This document shows, piece by piece, positions 1 to 8,658 of a stretch of DNA of 64,000 nt (position 1 is the stretch's first letter; every line of letters begins with the position of its first letter). The position numbers and the translations under genes are program-made. The stretch comes from Candidatus Accumulibacter contiguus. GTDB taxonomy: Bacteria; Pseudomonadota; Gammaproteobacteria; Burkholderiales; Rhodocyclaceae. The notes under the pieces are model-generated. The model worked only from the letters and a program-made list of their open reading frames with translations. It searched no databases and had not been told where the DNA came from. The stretch is from NCBI RefSeq assembly GCF_012940005.1, contig NZ_SPMX01000017.1, positions 1 through 64,000 on the forward strand, given 5' to 3'.

Positions 1-157
1 GCCGGTAGGCCGCTTTGGTTTCCGCCCAACCCCCGCAAGCCACCGGGATGCTTCCGGTCGGTTGTGCCGACAGATCATCCACCAGCTTGATCAAGCGCCG
101 CGTCCGCCGCGCATCCCCCAAATCCAGATCCTTGAACTCCTCCGCTGCCCAACCCAT
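1..157 (-). CDS. IS4-family (Tn5-like) transposase, N-terminal fragment cut by window edge
   Basis: Reading the minus strand from an ATG at 155-157 gives 52 residues beginning MGWAAEEFKDLDLGDARR and continuing with a TGSIPVACGGWAETKAAYR-type stretch. This is the typical N-terminal DNA-binding (Tnp_DNA_bind) region of Tn5-like IS4-family transposases, where a conserved D-L-G-D-x-R-R-T-x-R precedes the 'GxAExxAAYR' motif. A strong ribosome binding site (ggaggt) sits just upstream of the ATG. The catalytic DDE part lies outside the window, so completeness cannot be judged. It differs from the second transposase at 450-1706, so two different insertion sequences lie next to each other here. Confidence 0.8.
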   Translation of the reverse strand, partial: MGWAAEEFKDLDLGDARRTRRLIKLVDDLSAQPTGSIPVACGGWAETKAAYR

Positions 158-425
158 GCCATACCTCCGCAAGATTACGAAATATACGTTTTAACAACAG
201 CTTGAAAACTGTTGCCGTTTGCATATATGGGGTGGGTAAGCGGAAATGCAACAGCGTTTGCTATCGCGTTGGAGTCAAGCCACGCCGCGCGCTCCTATGT
301 CAAGTGAGTTGTGGGTAATCGGGTGCTTCTTCAGCCACTCGTCGTCCATTTGGAAAAGGTCATGCTTGCTCAGGCGCATCCTGGCAGGTCTGTCGTAACC
401 GTTTAGCCCCCCTGCCCCGCAAGCG
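158..425. other. Intergenic segment between two insertion sequences
   Basis: This stretch carries the promoter side of the Tn5-like transposase and ends at the left inverted repeat of the IS4-family element. A short hairpin (caacag...ctgttg) lies near 193-214. I see no convincing gene: a 64-codon minus-strand frame spanning 275-469 begins inside the neighbouring IS and resembles no family I know. The sequence does not continue the NACHT-FGE gene found on the other side of the IS, so insertion was accompanied by deletion or rearrangement. Confidence 0.5.
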
Positions 426-445
426 CAATCCTCGCAACTTAGCAC
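426..445 (+). repeat. Left terminal inverted repeat of the IS4-family element
   Basis: Twenty bases that pair with 1793-1812 on the opposite strand with two mismatches (positions 9 and 18 of the repeat). The transposase stop codon lies just inside, at about 450. Confidence 0.75.
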
Positions 446-449
446 ATAG

Positions 450-1706
450 TCATGCGGGTTTGTACGCATGAGAGAGATGAGGTTTGGGTTGAGGGTGATG
501 GGGATTCGTTCGCTCGGGGACGAGCTTCTGCAGGTCCCTGGCGATCTCTTTCATCAGGGATTTGAGTTGGCGGGTAGTAGCCGCGCCGGCCAGCAGCCAG
601 CGGCCGACTTTTTCCTTGATCTTTTGGATCGCCTGGGTACGGTTGATTCTGTAGGGGGAGTCGGGGTCGAGGTGGGCATCCGTCGCGACATAGGCGGCCA
701 GGGCATTGAGGTTGTCGAAGCTCAGCTTGGCCCCAAAGTCCTGATTGGCGGCGTGCCAGGACAGGCCGGAAGTGTGCTCGAGGCCGAGGCGATGCTTGAT
801 CCGTTTGAAAGCCTCCTCAATTCTCCAGCGAGAATGATCGAGCCCCGCGAAAGCGGCAGTGGGAAAAGCGATCGCATCCAATAGAGAGGTCATCACCACA
901 TGGATCCGCCCATTTGGGGTCACTACCCGCACCAGGCGAACCGTCGTGGACGTCCACGGGCAGTCGTAGTCTTCGGCATCCCGCCGGTTCGGTGCGCGCA
1001 GCGTGACCACCCGTTCGCTTTCGCCGGAGCGCAGGAATTCACGCACCACCTTGAATCCACGGGAAAGATCGCAACGGATACAGAAATGAATGGGGCGCGC
1101 GAGGAGGACTGCGGGCAGTCACCGGCAGGGAAAGCCCCGGTCAAGGAGCAGCAGATCCTGCGGGCACAGCTCATCAATCGATTCGAAGAGCATCTGTCGT
1201 TCGTTACCACTGCCCATCTGCAACTTGAAGCTGAGAAACCGTTCGATTCCCGGCAAGTAAAGGCCGAACGCCACGCCACTGACGATCGAACGTATCCCCT
1301 TCTTCCGCATCGTCAGCTGAACCGTCGTGCCATCGCCGGCAACCACCCGCAGCCCCTGCCATCGAGGAATCGATATCTCCTTCTCCACGTGGGCGATCAA
1401 CTCCCGGTTCACCTCGTCGAAGACCCGCGAACTGATCTTGTAGCGCGCGGCGGAAAACGCTTGTGCGCTCACTTTCCGGATCGACTCCGCCCGATTCCGG
1501 AGGTCGGCAAAGAACGTATTCAACTCCGACTGGACGGCGCCCTGTACACCCGAGAGCAGAAAGCTCAGGATCACGGGGAAGGTGAGCTTGCGGTCGCGGG
1601 TGAAATGCCGGGGATCGAGACGGGATTTCTCCATCAGGTCCTGGGAGGACAGATAGCGGGCGAGTGCATTAATTACATTTGAATACTTCAGGGTCAGTGA
1701 TGGCAT
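450..1706 (-). pseudogene. IS4-family DDE transposase, nonsense mutation
   Basis: One reading frame from the ATG at 1704-1706 (MPSLTLKYSN) to about 450 encodes ~418 residues but is split by a TGA at about 1119-1121, right after the motif LLLDRGFPCR. Relatives normally have tryptophan here (RGFPxRW), so a single TGG-to-TGA change is the likely lesion (inference). The DDE triad is otherwise visible: VVAGDGTTVQL (first Asp), LLLDRGFP (second Asp), and RWRIEEAFKRIKHRLGLEH in the downstream half (Glu of the Y/R-E-K region). The element is therefore probably not autonomous unless the stop is read through. The frame is unbroken on both sides of the stop, so decay looks recent. Confidence 0.85.
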
Positions 1707-1792
1707 CAGTTCTCTCTTCTGATCAGCTTGTTGGAGAGACGCTATGGTATATGAACTACGCGGACAAAGAGTCTTCGATGAATTATGCTTTC

Positions 1793-1812
1793 GTCCTAAG
1801 TTGGGAGGATTG
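1793..1812 (-). repeat. Right terminal inverted repeat of the IS4-family element
   Basis: Partner of the repeat at 426-445. It lies about 87 bases upstream of the transposase start codon and immediately next to the RDPSHPNPP-coding end of the interrupted NACHT-FGE pseudogene. Confidence 0.75.
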
Positions 1813-2600
1813 GGATGGGAGGGGTCGCGGCAAGCACAACGCGCGTTGATACGGTCGTAGTCCCACGCGCCGCCGCGCACCACGCGCGGGCCATCACCAT
1901 CCTCCGGATTCTCGGCCGTCTTCGGCGTGATAGGGATAGGGCCGGTAGAGGCTGCCGGTCCACTCCCACACATTGCCGCTCATGTCCGCGATACCTTGCG
2001 GGGTGTCTCCAACGGGAAACACACCCACCGGCGTCGTGCCGCGCACGTGGCTTTCGAAACTGTTGAAATGAGCAGGGTCGAAGTCGCCTTCCCAGGCGTA
2101 GCACCGCCCGGCCCGGCCACGCGCGGCCGCCTCCCACTCGACCTCGCTTGCCGGGCGGGAAGTCGTCGCGCAGGAAGCGGTGCCATTGCTCGATCCGCTC
2201 GCGAAAGTCGTCCACGTCGCGGTGCGGCATTTCGTTGAGCGCATCGAGCAGCAACAGGACGCGGCGCTCGCCCAGCAGCACTTCCAGGTCGGGCAGACAC
2301 GGCGTCTGCCGATGCCACTGCGCCTGCAGCCAGTCGAGCGGGCGCGGCGCATTCCTGGCCGGATCCCTGTCGAGCGGATACTCGCCGAGCGATACGAAGA
2401 GCGAAACCCTGTCGCTTCCCTCAGCAAAACATTGGCGGGTATCATCAAGCTGCAAGCGCCGCAGCAGGGTGGACTTGCCGCAACCCGGCGAGTCGGCGAC
2501 GCCCGGTTCTTCGCCGGGGTGAGGGTTCGCCGACGAGGACGCACCGGCTGTGCAGCAGCGTGCGCTGCCTGCCCCGATGCTGACCAGCAAACGGCGGCAT
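1813..2600 (-). pseudogene. NACHT NTPase - FGE-sulfatase (SUMF1) fusion, degraded and interrupted by IS
   Basis: Minus-strand fragments of one ancestral gene are readable in successive frames. First comes a NACHT-like P-loop (SPGCGKSTLLRRL), then a Walker B region (RRVLLLLDALNEMP), typical of NACHT modules. The frame then jumps directly to the late part of a formylglycine-generating-enzyme domain (PASEVEWEAAARG, then ADMSGNVWEWTGSLY), shifts again, and ends in RVVRGGAWDYDR just before the IS. The rest of NACHT and the front of the FGE domain are missing, so there is an internal deletion as well as at least one frameshift, and no start codon can be assigned. NACHT-FGE proteins are known from bacterial conflict or signalling loci; here the gene is dead. 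Confidence 0.75.
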
Positions 2601-2664
2601 GACCGGACTGGGTGGCTACATGGCGCCCTGATCCGGAGTGGTGCAGCCGCTGACCTCGGCCACT

Positions 2665-3624
2665 TCAACCATCCGCATTGATTCGGGCAATCAGTTCCTG
2701 CTGAACCTCGTCGGCCTTTTCCACGGGAATCTGGCATGTCCCGGCAGCGCTGTGCCCGCCTCCGCCGTACTGCAACATCAGTGCGCCAATGTCGGTTCTG
2801 GAGCTACGGTCAAAAATGGATTTTCCGGTGGCAAAAACCACATTCTGCTTTTTAAGGCCCCAGAGCACATGGATGCTGATGTTGGTCTGCGGGTACATGG
2901 CATAAATGACGAAGCGGTTGCCTGCGTAAATCGTCTCTTCGTTTCGCAAATCCAGGATCGCCAGGTTCTGGTGTACCGTCGTACAGCGACTGATCTGATC
3001 CTTGAAGAGTCCCTCCTGCTCGCGAAAAAGCGTCACGCGCTCCTGCACATCGGCTTGCTCGAGGATTTCATCAATGGGATGCGTCTTGCAATAATCGATC
3101 AACAGCATCATCAACTGATAATTGCTGATGCGAAAATCCCGGAAGCGTCCGAGTCCCGTGCGCGCATCCATCAGAAAGGATAGCAGTTCCCAGCCGTCCG
3201 GATGGAGTACATCGTCCTGGGTAAACTGGGCTGAATCCGCCTTGTCTACCGCAAGCATCATCCCGTGGTCGATTTCCGGAAAGGTCCCGGAACCGCCCAG
3301 CCAGTCATAGACCACGCGCGCAGCCGATGGAGCATGGCCATCGATGATGTAATTCCTGGCATCCATGGCTTCCTGGTTGCGAATCAACTCGCTTTCATGA
3401 TGATCGAAAGCAAGCGCACAAGTCTTCACATACGGCAGGTTGGTGGTGATATCCCGCTCATTGACCTCGATCAGTCCATCCTGCATGTCTTTGGGATGAA
3501 CGAACTTGATCTCATCGATCAACTCGAGGTCGGTCAGGAGCATTCCGCATACGAGACCATCAAAGTCACTGCGGGTGATCAGACGGTATTTCTTGCCGGC
3601 AAGCTTCTGGACATTCGGATGCAT
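2665..3624 (-). CDS. DHH-family phosphoesterase (exopolyphosphatase-like)
   Basis: The 319-residue product has the hallmarks of the DHH/DHHA1 phosphoesterase superfamily: an N-terminal SDFDG metal-binding motif (about residues 18-22), the namesake DHHE motif near residue 75, and a C-terminal DHHA1 substrate motif GGGGHSAAGTC near residue 289. Members hydrolyse phosphodiester or phosphoanhydride bonds (oligoribonucleotides, pAp, cyclic dinucleotides, polyphosphate) using Mn2+ in the cytoplasm. Proteins of this short type are often named exopolyphosphatase in polyphosphate-accumulating bacteria, but the substrate cannot be read from the sequence. It is transcribed alone; its start codon region faces the upstream leader of the divergent helicase gene. 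No defects are seen. Confidence 0.85.
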   Translation of the reverse strand: MHPNVQKLAGKKYRLITRSDFDGLVCGMLLTDLELIDEIKFVHPKDMQDGLIEVNERDITTNLPYVKTCALAFDHHESELIRNQEAMDARNYIIDGHAPSAARVVYDWLGGSGTFPEIDHGMMLAVDKADSAQFTQDDVLHPDGWELLSFLMDARTGLGRFRDFRISNYQLMMLLIDYCKTHPIDEILEQADVQERVTLFREQEGLFKDQISRCTTVHQNLAILDLRNEETIYAGNRFVIYAMYPQTNISIHVLWGLKKQNVVFATGKSIFDRSSRTDIGALMLQYGGGGHSAAGTCQIPVEKADEVQQELIARINADG

Positions 3625-3880
3625 GAAAGCGCCTCATTTCGTTCTTGGGAATTTGCTATCAAGGATGGAATATGCAACTGCAGCATCAAGAGTATATGTT
3701 TCCTCATCGACCGCGGTCAATCGTATCCACCATCTTGCGGCAGGCAGTTCGGCCGCACTCGCCATGCAGGAACGGTTAAAATCGCTGCTGCGGGATACTC
3801 TGCAGGGCCCGTCAGGCGTTTACCCGGCCTCCAGCCTTCCCACCAAGCAAGACCGATCCAGATCATCCGGGCAAATCACA

Positions 3881-6800
3881 GTGAAAATTCTCGAATACAC
3901 CGGCCTCGACACGTCTCGCGTCAAGGCCAGCTATCGCAAGGTGGTGGAGGCCATCACACGCAACGACTTTCGTGCCGCACAGGTCAAGAAGCTGGCCAAT
4001 CTCAGCCATGGCAAGTTTTACCGGGCCAGGCTCGATGACGCCGACCGGCTGTTGTTCACCCTGATTCGCCACGCTGACGAAACCTGCGCACTGATGCTGG
4101 AAGTGATCAGTAATCATGATTACGACAAGTCGCGCTTTCTGCGCGGCGCGGCGATCGACGACGAAAAGATTCCGGAGATTGGCGTTGATGAAGCGATCAG
4201 GGAAGCACAGCCGGTACGTTACCTGCACCCGGAGCGTACGACGATTCACCTGCTCGACAAGCCGATCTCCTTCGATGACACGCAGGAGGCCATCTACCGC
4301 CGGCCAGCGCCGCTGATCGTCGTCGGCTGCGCCGGTAGCGGCAAGACCGCGCTGACCCTGGAAAAGCTCAAGCACGCAGAAGGCGAGGTGCTCTACGTCA
4401 CCCACTCCGCCTACCTCGCGCAGAGCGCCCGCGATCTCTATTACGCAAACGGCTTCGAGCACGCCGGTCAGGAAGCGGTGTTCCTCTCGTACCGCGAGTT
4501 TGTCGAATCGATCCGGGTTCCGCCGGGCCGGGAAGCCGGCTGGCGCGACTTTGCCGGCTGGTTCGGGCGGCTGCGGCAGGCCTTCAAGGAATTCGACGGC
4601 CATCAGGTCTTTGAAGAAATTCGCGGCGTGCTGGCAGCCGGTGCCAGCGGCGTTCTCGCACGCGACGACTACCTGGCGCTCGGCATACGTCAGTCGATCT
4701 TCCCCGTCGAGTTGCGCGACAAACTCTACGATCTGTTCGAGAAATATCGCGACTGGCTCGCCGAGGCGAAACTCTACGACCTGAATCTTGTCGCCCAGGA
4801 CTGGCAACGGCTGGCCGCGCCACGCTACGACTTCGTGGTCATCGACGAGGTGCAGGACATCACCACCGTGCAACTGGCGCTGGTCCTCAAGACCTTGCGG
4901 AAGCCTGGCAATTTTCTGCTCTGCGGCGATTCCAACCAGATCGTCCATCCCAACTTCTTTTCCTGGAGTCAGGTCAAGAGCCTGTTCTGGAAAGACCCCA
5001 AGCTGGCCGAGCGGCAGGAGCTGCACGTGCTCACGGCCAATTTCCGCAACGGTCTGGAGGCCACGCGGGTCGCCAACCAGTTGCTGAAAATCAAGCAAAG
5101 GCGCTTTGGCTCGATTGACCGCGAGAGCAACTTCCTGGTTCAGGCGGTGGGCGGCGACACCGGACAGGTTGCGCTGATGCCCGACAAGGACGTCACAAAG
5201 CGCGAACTCGACCAGAAAATTCGCCAGTCTACCCAGTTCGCCGTGCTGGTGATGCGCGACGAAGACAAGGTGGAAGCGAGAAGGCACTTCGCGACGCCGC
5301 TGCTGTTCTCGATTCATGAAGCCAAGGGCCTCGAATACGAGAACATCATCCTCTACCGTTTCATTTCCGATCATCGCGCCGAGTTCAGCGAGATCGTCGA
5401 GGGCGTTGCCCGGGCCGATCTGGCCGTTGAGACCCTGGACTACCGGCGGGCAAAGGACAAGAGCGACAAGTCGCTGGAAGTCTACAAATTCTTTGTCAAT
5501 GCTCTCTATGTGGCGCTGACGCGCGCCATCCGGAACATCTACGTCATCGAGTCGGACACCGCACATCCGCTCTTCGCACTGCTCGACCTGAGCCCCGGCC
5601 AGGTCAAGGTCGAGGCCAGACAATCGACCCTCGAAGACTGGCAGAAGGAAGCGCGCAAGCTGGAACTGCAAGGCAAGCAGGAACAGGCCGAAGCGATCCG
5701 TCGCACGATTCTGAAGCAGACGCCGGTACCCTGGCCGGTATTCAACGAAACCAAGGTCATCGAACTGTTGGTCAAGGTGTTTCGCGAACAGACGCCTGGC
5801 TCGAAGATGAAGCAGCAACTCTACGAATACGCGACTTGTCATGATGAGCCGCAACTGGCCGAATGGCTGGTCAGCGAGGCCAGATTCGAGCCGGCGAAAA
5901 ATTTTGCGCAGCAACGCGCGACCTTCGGCCGCAAGACCTACGTCCCTTACTTCGCCAACCATTTCAAGGACATTCTCAGGCAATGCGAGCAGTACGGCAT
6001 CGACCATCGCCTGCCGATGAACCAGACGCCATTGATGGCTGCGGCCGTCGCCGGCAACGTCGCCTTGGCGGAAGCCCTGCTCGAACGCGGCGCCAACCGC
6101 GAGACCGTCGATCACTATGGCTACAATGCCCTGCATTGGGCCTTGCGCGAAGCTTTCCGCGATGCCAAGTTTGCCAGCGGTCCGCTGGCCGCACTCTACG
6201 AACTGCTGGCGCCGGCGAGCATCGACGTCAATACCGGTGATCGACTGGTGCGCATCGACCGGCATCTGTCCGAATACTTCATTTTTCAGACGCTGTGGGT
6301 GCTGTTCAAGTCACGCTTTACCCACTGGCAGCGTCGCGCCAACGGTGCTTTCGATACGCAGGCGATTCTCGGCGCCTGGCAGCACCTGCCGGCCAACATC
6401 GTGCGTCCCGAACGGAACAAACGCCAGCATCTTTCCGGAGTGCTTGCCCGCAACGAAATCCAGCGCGATTACGCCTACAACCGGGCCTTGTTCATGCGCG
6501 TCGCGCAGGGCTGGTATCAGTTCAATCCCAAACTCGCGGTACGGCAGAGGCAGGGGGACGAAGAGCGGTGGACGCCGATCTATACGGCGCTCAATTTGCC
6601 GCTGATCAGCGAGTTTTCCCGGACGGAGAGCCGGAAGTTTTCTGGATGGGAGCAGCTCCCGGAGGCCATCGACCACTATCTCACTCTGGGCGGCCTGCAA
6701 AAACGCAGCGTACCCATCGCCACCGAGCGCGCCGTGGCTTTGGAGCAGGCTCGCCAGGCTGAATTAAAGGCGTTCAGGGAACGCCTGCAGGCAGCTCGGG

Positions 6801-6901
6801 CCGGCGCTGCGCAACCGAATTTGAGTTGGGGAACGAAAGAGAGCAGGCGTCTTGAAGTCGAACGTCTGCTGCGGGAGATGGAGGAACGCAAGAAACGTTG
6901 A
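3881..6901 (+). CDS. UvrD/Rep-like superfamily 1 helicase with C-terminal ankyrin region
   Basis: The 1,006-residue protein is read from a GTG at 3881 (VKILEYTGLDTSRVK). The open frame extends upstream to 3506 but overlaps the divergent phosphoesterase gene, and its residues there look non-coding, so I prefer the GTG. Residues 1-85 resemble a RelE/ParE-like fold (KLANLSHGKFYRARLDDADR). The helicase core shows Walker A GCAGSGKTAL (~150), DEVQD (~322), LCGDSNQIVHP, HEAKGLEYEN (~478) and VALTRA (~545). An ankyrin-like segment follows near residues 713-760 (TPLMAAAVAGNVALAEALL, then YGYNALHWAL), and the C-terminus is charged and helical. It likely unwinds DNA in repair or conflict; the ankyrin tail suggests a protein partner. 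It is a single-gene unit. Confidence 0.8.
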   Translation: MKILEYTGLDTSRVKASYRKVVEAITRNDFRAAQVKKLANLSHGKFYRARLDDADRLLFTLIRHADETCALMLEVISNHDYDKSRFLRGAAIDDEKIPEIGVDEAIREAQPVRYLHPERTTIHLLDKPISFDDTQEAIYRRPAPLIVVGCAGSGKTALTLEKLKHAEGEVLYVTHSAYLAQSARDLYYANGFEHAGQEAVFLSYREFVESIRVPPGREAGWRDFAGWFGRLRQAFKEFDGHQVFEEIRGVLAAGASGVLARDDYLALGIRQSIFPVELRDKLYDLFEKYRDWLAEAKLYDLNLVAQDWQRLAAPRYDFVVIDEVQDITTVQLALVLKTLRKPGNFLLCGDSNQIVHPNFFSWSQVKSLFWKDPKLAERQELHVLTANFRNGLEATRVANQLLKIKQRRFGSIDRESNFLVQAVGGDTGQVALMPDKDVTKRELDQKIRQSTQFAVLVMRDEDKVEARRHFATPLLFSIHEAKGLEYENIILYRFISDHRAEFSEIVEGVARADLAVETLDYRRAKDKSDKSLEVYKFFVNALYVALTRAIRNIYVIESDTAHPLFALLDLSPGQVKVEARQSTLEDWQKEARKLELQGKQEQAEAIRRTILKQTPVPWPVFNETKVIELLVKVFREQTPGSKMKQQLYEYATCHDEPQLAEWLVSEARFEPAKNFAQQRATFGRKTYVPYFANHFKDILRQCEQYGIDHRLPMNQTPLMAAAVAGNVALAEALLERGANRETVDHYGYNALHWALREAFRDAKFASGPLAALYELLAPASIDVNTGDRLVRIDRHLSEYFIFQTLWVLFKSRFTHWQRRANGAFDTQAILGAWQHLPANIVRPERNKRQHLSGVLARNEIQRDYAYNRALFMRVAQGWYQFNPKLAVRQRQGDEERWTPIYTALNLPLISEFSRTESRKFSGWEQLPEAIDHYLTLGGLQKRSVPIATERAVALEQARQAELKAFRERLQAARAGAAQPNLSWGTKESRRLEVERLLREMEERKKR

Positions 6902-6922
6902 TTTCGCCGGCGAACGGGCGCT

Positions 6923-7612
6923 TCACTGGCCACTCCGCGCAGCTTTCCGAGGCGCCGACTGACTCAAGGTTCTGTCGAAGGTGACCATCTTCTTCAGGCG
7001 GTAAATCTGCGCGGGTCGCTGGTTGCCGACCTGAAAGCTGCCGGTGACCTGATCGAGAAGATCGAGTTCCTTGATCTTTCTCCGGAAGGAACTCTTGTCC
7101 AGTGGCGATCCCAGAACCTGTTCGTAGATCTTCTGCAGTTCAGCAAGGGTGAAGGTTTGCGGCAGCAGGTACGCAGGCAGAACGGAATACGCCGACTTGT
7201 TCCGCAACCTTTCGACCGCTGCCTGGATGATCGCCGCATGATCGAAAGCGAGCTTCGTCAACTCGCTCACCGGCTGCCAGGTGGCCTCGGTCGTCGGCGA
7301 TACCAGGGCGAAATAGGCGATGCTTGCAGACCAGCCGCGCGGGTCTCTCCGATCTCCGGCAAACGTCGCGAGCTGTTCCAGGTAGGGCGGCTTGATGCCC
7401 ATCTTCTCGCGCAGAATGCGGTAGGCTGCATCCTCGGCATCCCCATCCTCCTGTGCATGGACGTATCCACCGGGCAAGGCCAGTTCTCCAGCAAAGGGGT
7501 CGTTTGGGCGCCGGAGCAGCGCCACGCACAGTGCATCGAGACAAAGGGTCATCAGAACCACGTCGACGGTGACGATGATCGGTGGGTACATGGCGATGGT
7601 TTCCCCAGCCAT
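6923..7612 (-). CDS. nrtR: NrtR-type transcriptional regulator (Nudix + winged helix)
   Basis: The protein has 229 residues. The N-terminal ~140 residues form a Nudix-like domain (LRRPNDPFAGELALPGGYVH, followed by a degenerate Nudix box AYRILREKMG), followed by a winged-helix region (FTLAELQKIYEQVLGSPLDKS, then RRKIKEL). This is the NrtR architecture: a regulator that senses ADP-ribose or related NAD metabolites through a usually non-catalytic Nudix domain and represses NAD-biosynthesis genes. The Nudix box here lacks the full GX5EX7REUXEEXGU consensus, consistent with a sensor rather than a hydrolase. It is divergent from a nicotinamidase-like gene at 7712, its probable target, with a palindrome between them. 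Confidence 0.82.
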   Translation of the reverse strand: MAGETIAMYPPIIVTVDVVLMTLCLDALCVALLRRPNDPFAGELALPGGYVHAQEDGDAEDAAYRILREKMGIKPPYLEQLATFAGDRRDPRGWSASIAYFALVSPTTEATWQPVSELTKLAFDHAAIIQAAVERLRNKSAYSVLPAYLLPQTFTLAELQKIYEQVLGSPLDKSSFRRKIKELDLLDQVTGSFQVGNQRPAQIYRLKKMVTFDRTLSQSAPRKAARSGQ

Positions 7613-7678
7613 TCAAGAGGAAAGAAATTTTACCCTGGTTAGTTGCGTCTGGCAAATATGCCTGATACACTGCGCTTA

Positions 7679-7693
7679 GTGGCAAAATACCAC
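7679..7693. promoter_or_regulatory. Candidate NrtR operator (palindrome)
   Basis: The sequence gtggcaaaataccac in the 99-bp gap between nrtR and the hydrolase gene has 4-bp perfect arms (gtgg/ccac) around an AT-rich centre. It ends 18 bases before the ATG of the hydrolase. Position and symmetry suit autoregulatory and divergent control by NrtR, but the family motif varies between taxa and this match is by eye only. Confidence 0.4.
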
Positions 7694-7711
7694 GAACATC
7701 AGGAGAAGGTT

Positions 7712-8506
7712 ATGAAGAAGACTCACTTGCTCATCATTGACCCGCAAAATGACTTCTGCGACATCGCAGGTGCTGCGCTGCCGGTTGCGGGAGCCAATGC
7801 CGATATGCAACGCCTGGCGGCCTTTGTCGATGCCCATGCCGCCCGGCTGGACGATATTCACGTCACACTGGATTCGCACAACCCGGTGGATATCGCCCAC
7901 GCTTCCTGGTGGGTGGATTCGCTGGGCAACCCGCCTGTGCCCTTTACCGTCATCAGCCAGGACGACGTGATTGCGGGGAAATGGCGCGCTCGTCATCCTG
8001 ACGCGCAGGCACGCAGTGCGGCTTATGTCAGGCAACTGAGTCAGGCGGGGCGTTATGCGCTACTGATCTGGCCCGAACACTGTCTGATCGGTAGCTGGGG
8101 TCACAACATCCAGGTCGATCTGATGGGCGCGCTCAACCGCTGGGCGCGTAGCCGGATGGAAATCGTGGACTATGTCACCAAGGGATCGAATCCCTTTACG
8201 GAGCATTACAGTGCCGTAAAGGCGGAAGTGCCGGACGCTGCGGATCCGTCCACCCTGGTCAATACGCGCTTCATCGACACGCTGGCTCGCGCCGATCAGA
8301 TTCTGATCGCCGGAGAGGCGCTGTCGCACTGCGTGGCCAACACGGTGCGCGACATTGCCGCAAATTTCGGTGACGACAACGTCCGCAAGCTCGTGCTGCT
8401 CGGGGACTGTTCGAGTTCGGTGGCGGGCTTCGAGTCTCTCGGCGCCGACTTCGTCACCGAGATGACGGCTCGCGGCATGCGGGTCATGAAATCAACCGAT
8501 TACTGA
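7712..8506 (+). CDS. Isochorismatase-fold cysteine hydrolase, nicotinamidase-like
   Basis: The 264-residue product starts at the ATG 7712, with aggagaagg 3-11 bases upstream; the frame continues upstream in phase, but this ribosome binding site decides the start. The cysteine-hydrolase catalytic set is visible: Asp in LLIIDPQNDFCD (~residue 10), Lys in YVTKGSNP (~residue 160), and Cys in EALSHCVANTV (~residue 206). The fold hydrolyses nicotinamide, isochorismate or carbamoyl groups. Divergence from an NrtR-type regulator favours a role in pyridine nucleotide (NAD) salvage, converting nicotinamide to nicotinate. It is longer than classical PncA (~210 residues), as in a subgroup of these hydrolases, so substrate identity is inferred. 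Confidence 0.8.
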   Translation: MKKTHLLIIDPQNDFCDIAGAALPVAGANADMQRLAAFVDAHAARLDDIHVTLDSHNPVDIAHASWWVDSLGNPPVPFTVISQDDVIAGKWRARHPDAQARSAAYVRQLSQAGRYALLIWPEHCLIGSWGHNIQVDLMGALNRWARSRMEIVDYVTKGSNPFTEHYSAVKAEVPDAADPSTLVNTRFIDTLARADQILIAGEALSHCVANTVRDIAANFGDDNVRKLVLLGDCSSSVAGFESLGADFVTEMTARGMRVMKSTDY

Positions 8507-8607
8507 TGACTGCAATCCAGAGTGCCGACTCAGAAGATTCTCTAACCGTGATTTTCGACACGTGCTCGATGCTGGAAGCGTGTGAAGATCAAACCCGTGG
8601 TCAGTCT

Positions 8608-8657
8608 AACGGTCATGACTTTTCCAGGTACCTCCGATCATGAAAGTCATGACCGTT
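8608..8657. repeat. Perfect 15-bp inverted repeat (long hairpin)
   Basis: Arms aacggtcatgacttt (8608-8622) and aaagtcatgaccgtt (8643-8657) are perfectly complementary around a 20-base loop. The hairpin lies about 100 bases after the hydrolase stop codon. A short pyrimidine run follows (tttccctctcc), so it may terminate transcription, but the large loop and perfect symmetry also suit a protein-binding site or a dispersed palindromic repeat. Confidence 0.6.
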
Positions 8658-8658
8658 T

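Larger units (their letters stand above)
426..1812 (-). mobile_element. IS4-family insertion sequence, ~1.39 kb, defective
   Basis: The element is bounded by imperfect 20-bp terminal inverted repeats. The left end reads caatcctcgcaacttagcac inward from 426; the right end reads caatcctcccaacttaggac inward from 1812, with 18 of 20 positions identical. A single transposase gene on the minus strand fills the interior but carries an in-frame stop. No clear target-site duplication is visible outside the repeats. The right side abuts the reading frame of a degraded NACHT-FGE gene, which it interrupts. Assignment to IS4 comes from the DDE motifs and the size; the subgroup is not determined. Confidence 0.8.

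Noticed and set aside
275-469. Small minus-strand frame MRTNPHDYVLSCEDCACGAGG at the left IS end
   Set aside because: It starts inside the insertion sequence and resembles no known protein; probably chance reading across the junction.
1813-2600. FGE domain as a target of a diversity-generating retroelement
   Set aside because: No reverse transcriptase or template-repeat-like copy is visible in the window and the gene is a pseudogene.
3863-6265. Long minus-strand open frame (~800 codons) opposite the helicase gene
   Set aside because: It is the antisense shadow of a high-GC gene: the plus strand carries all helicase motifs and the minus translation is Leu/Gly/Val-biased without any domain.
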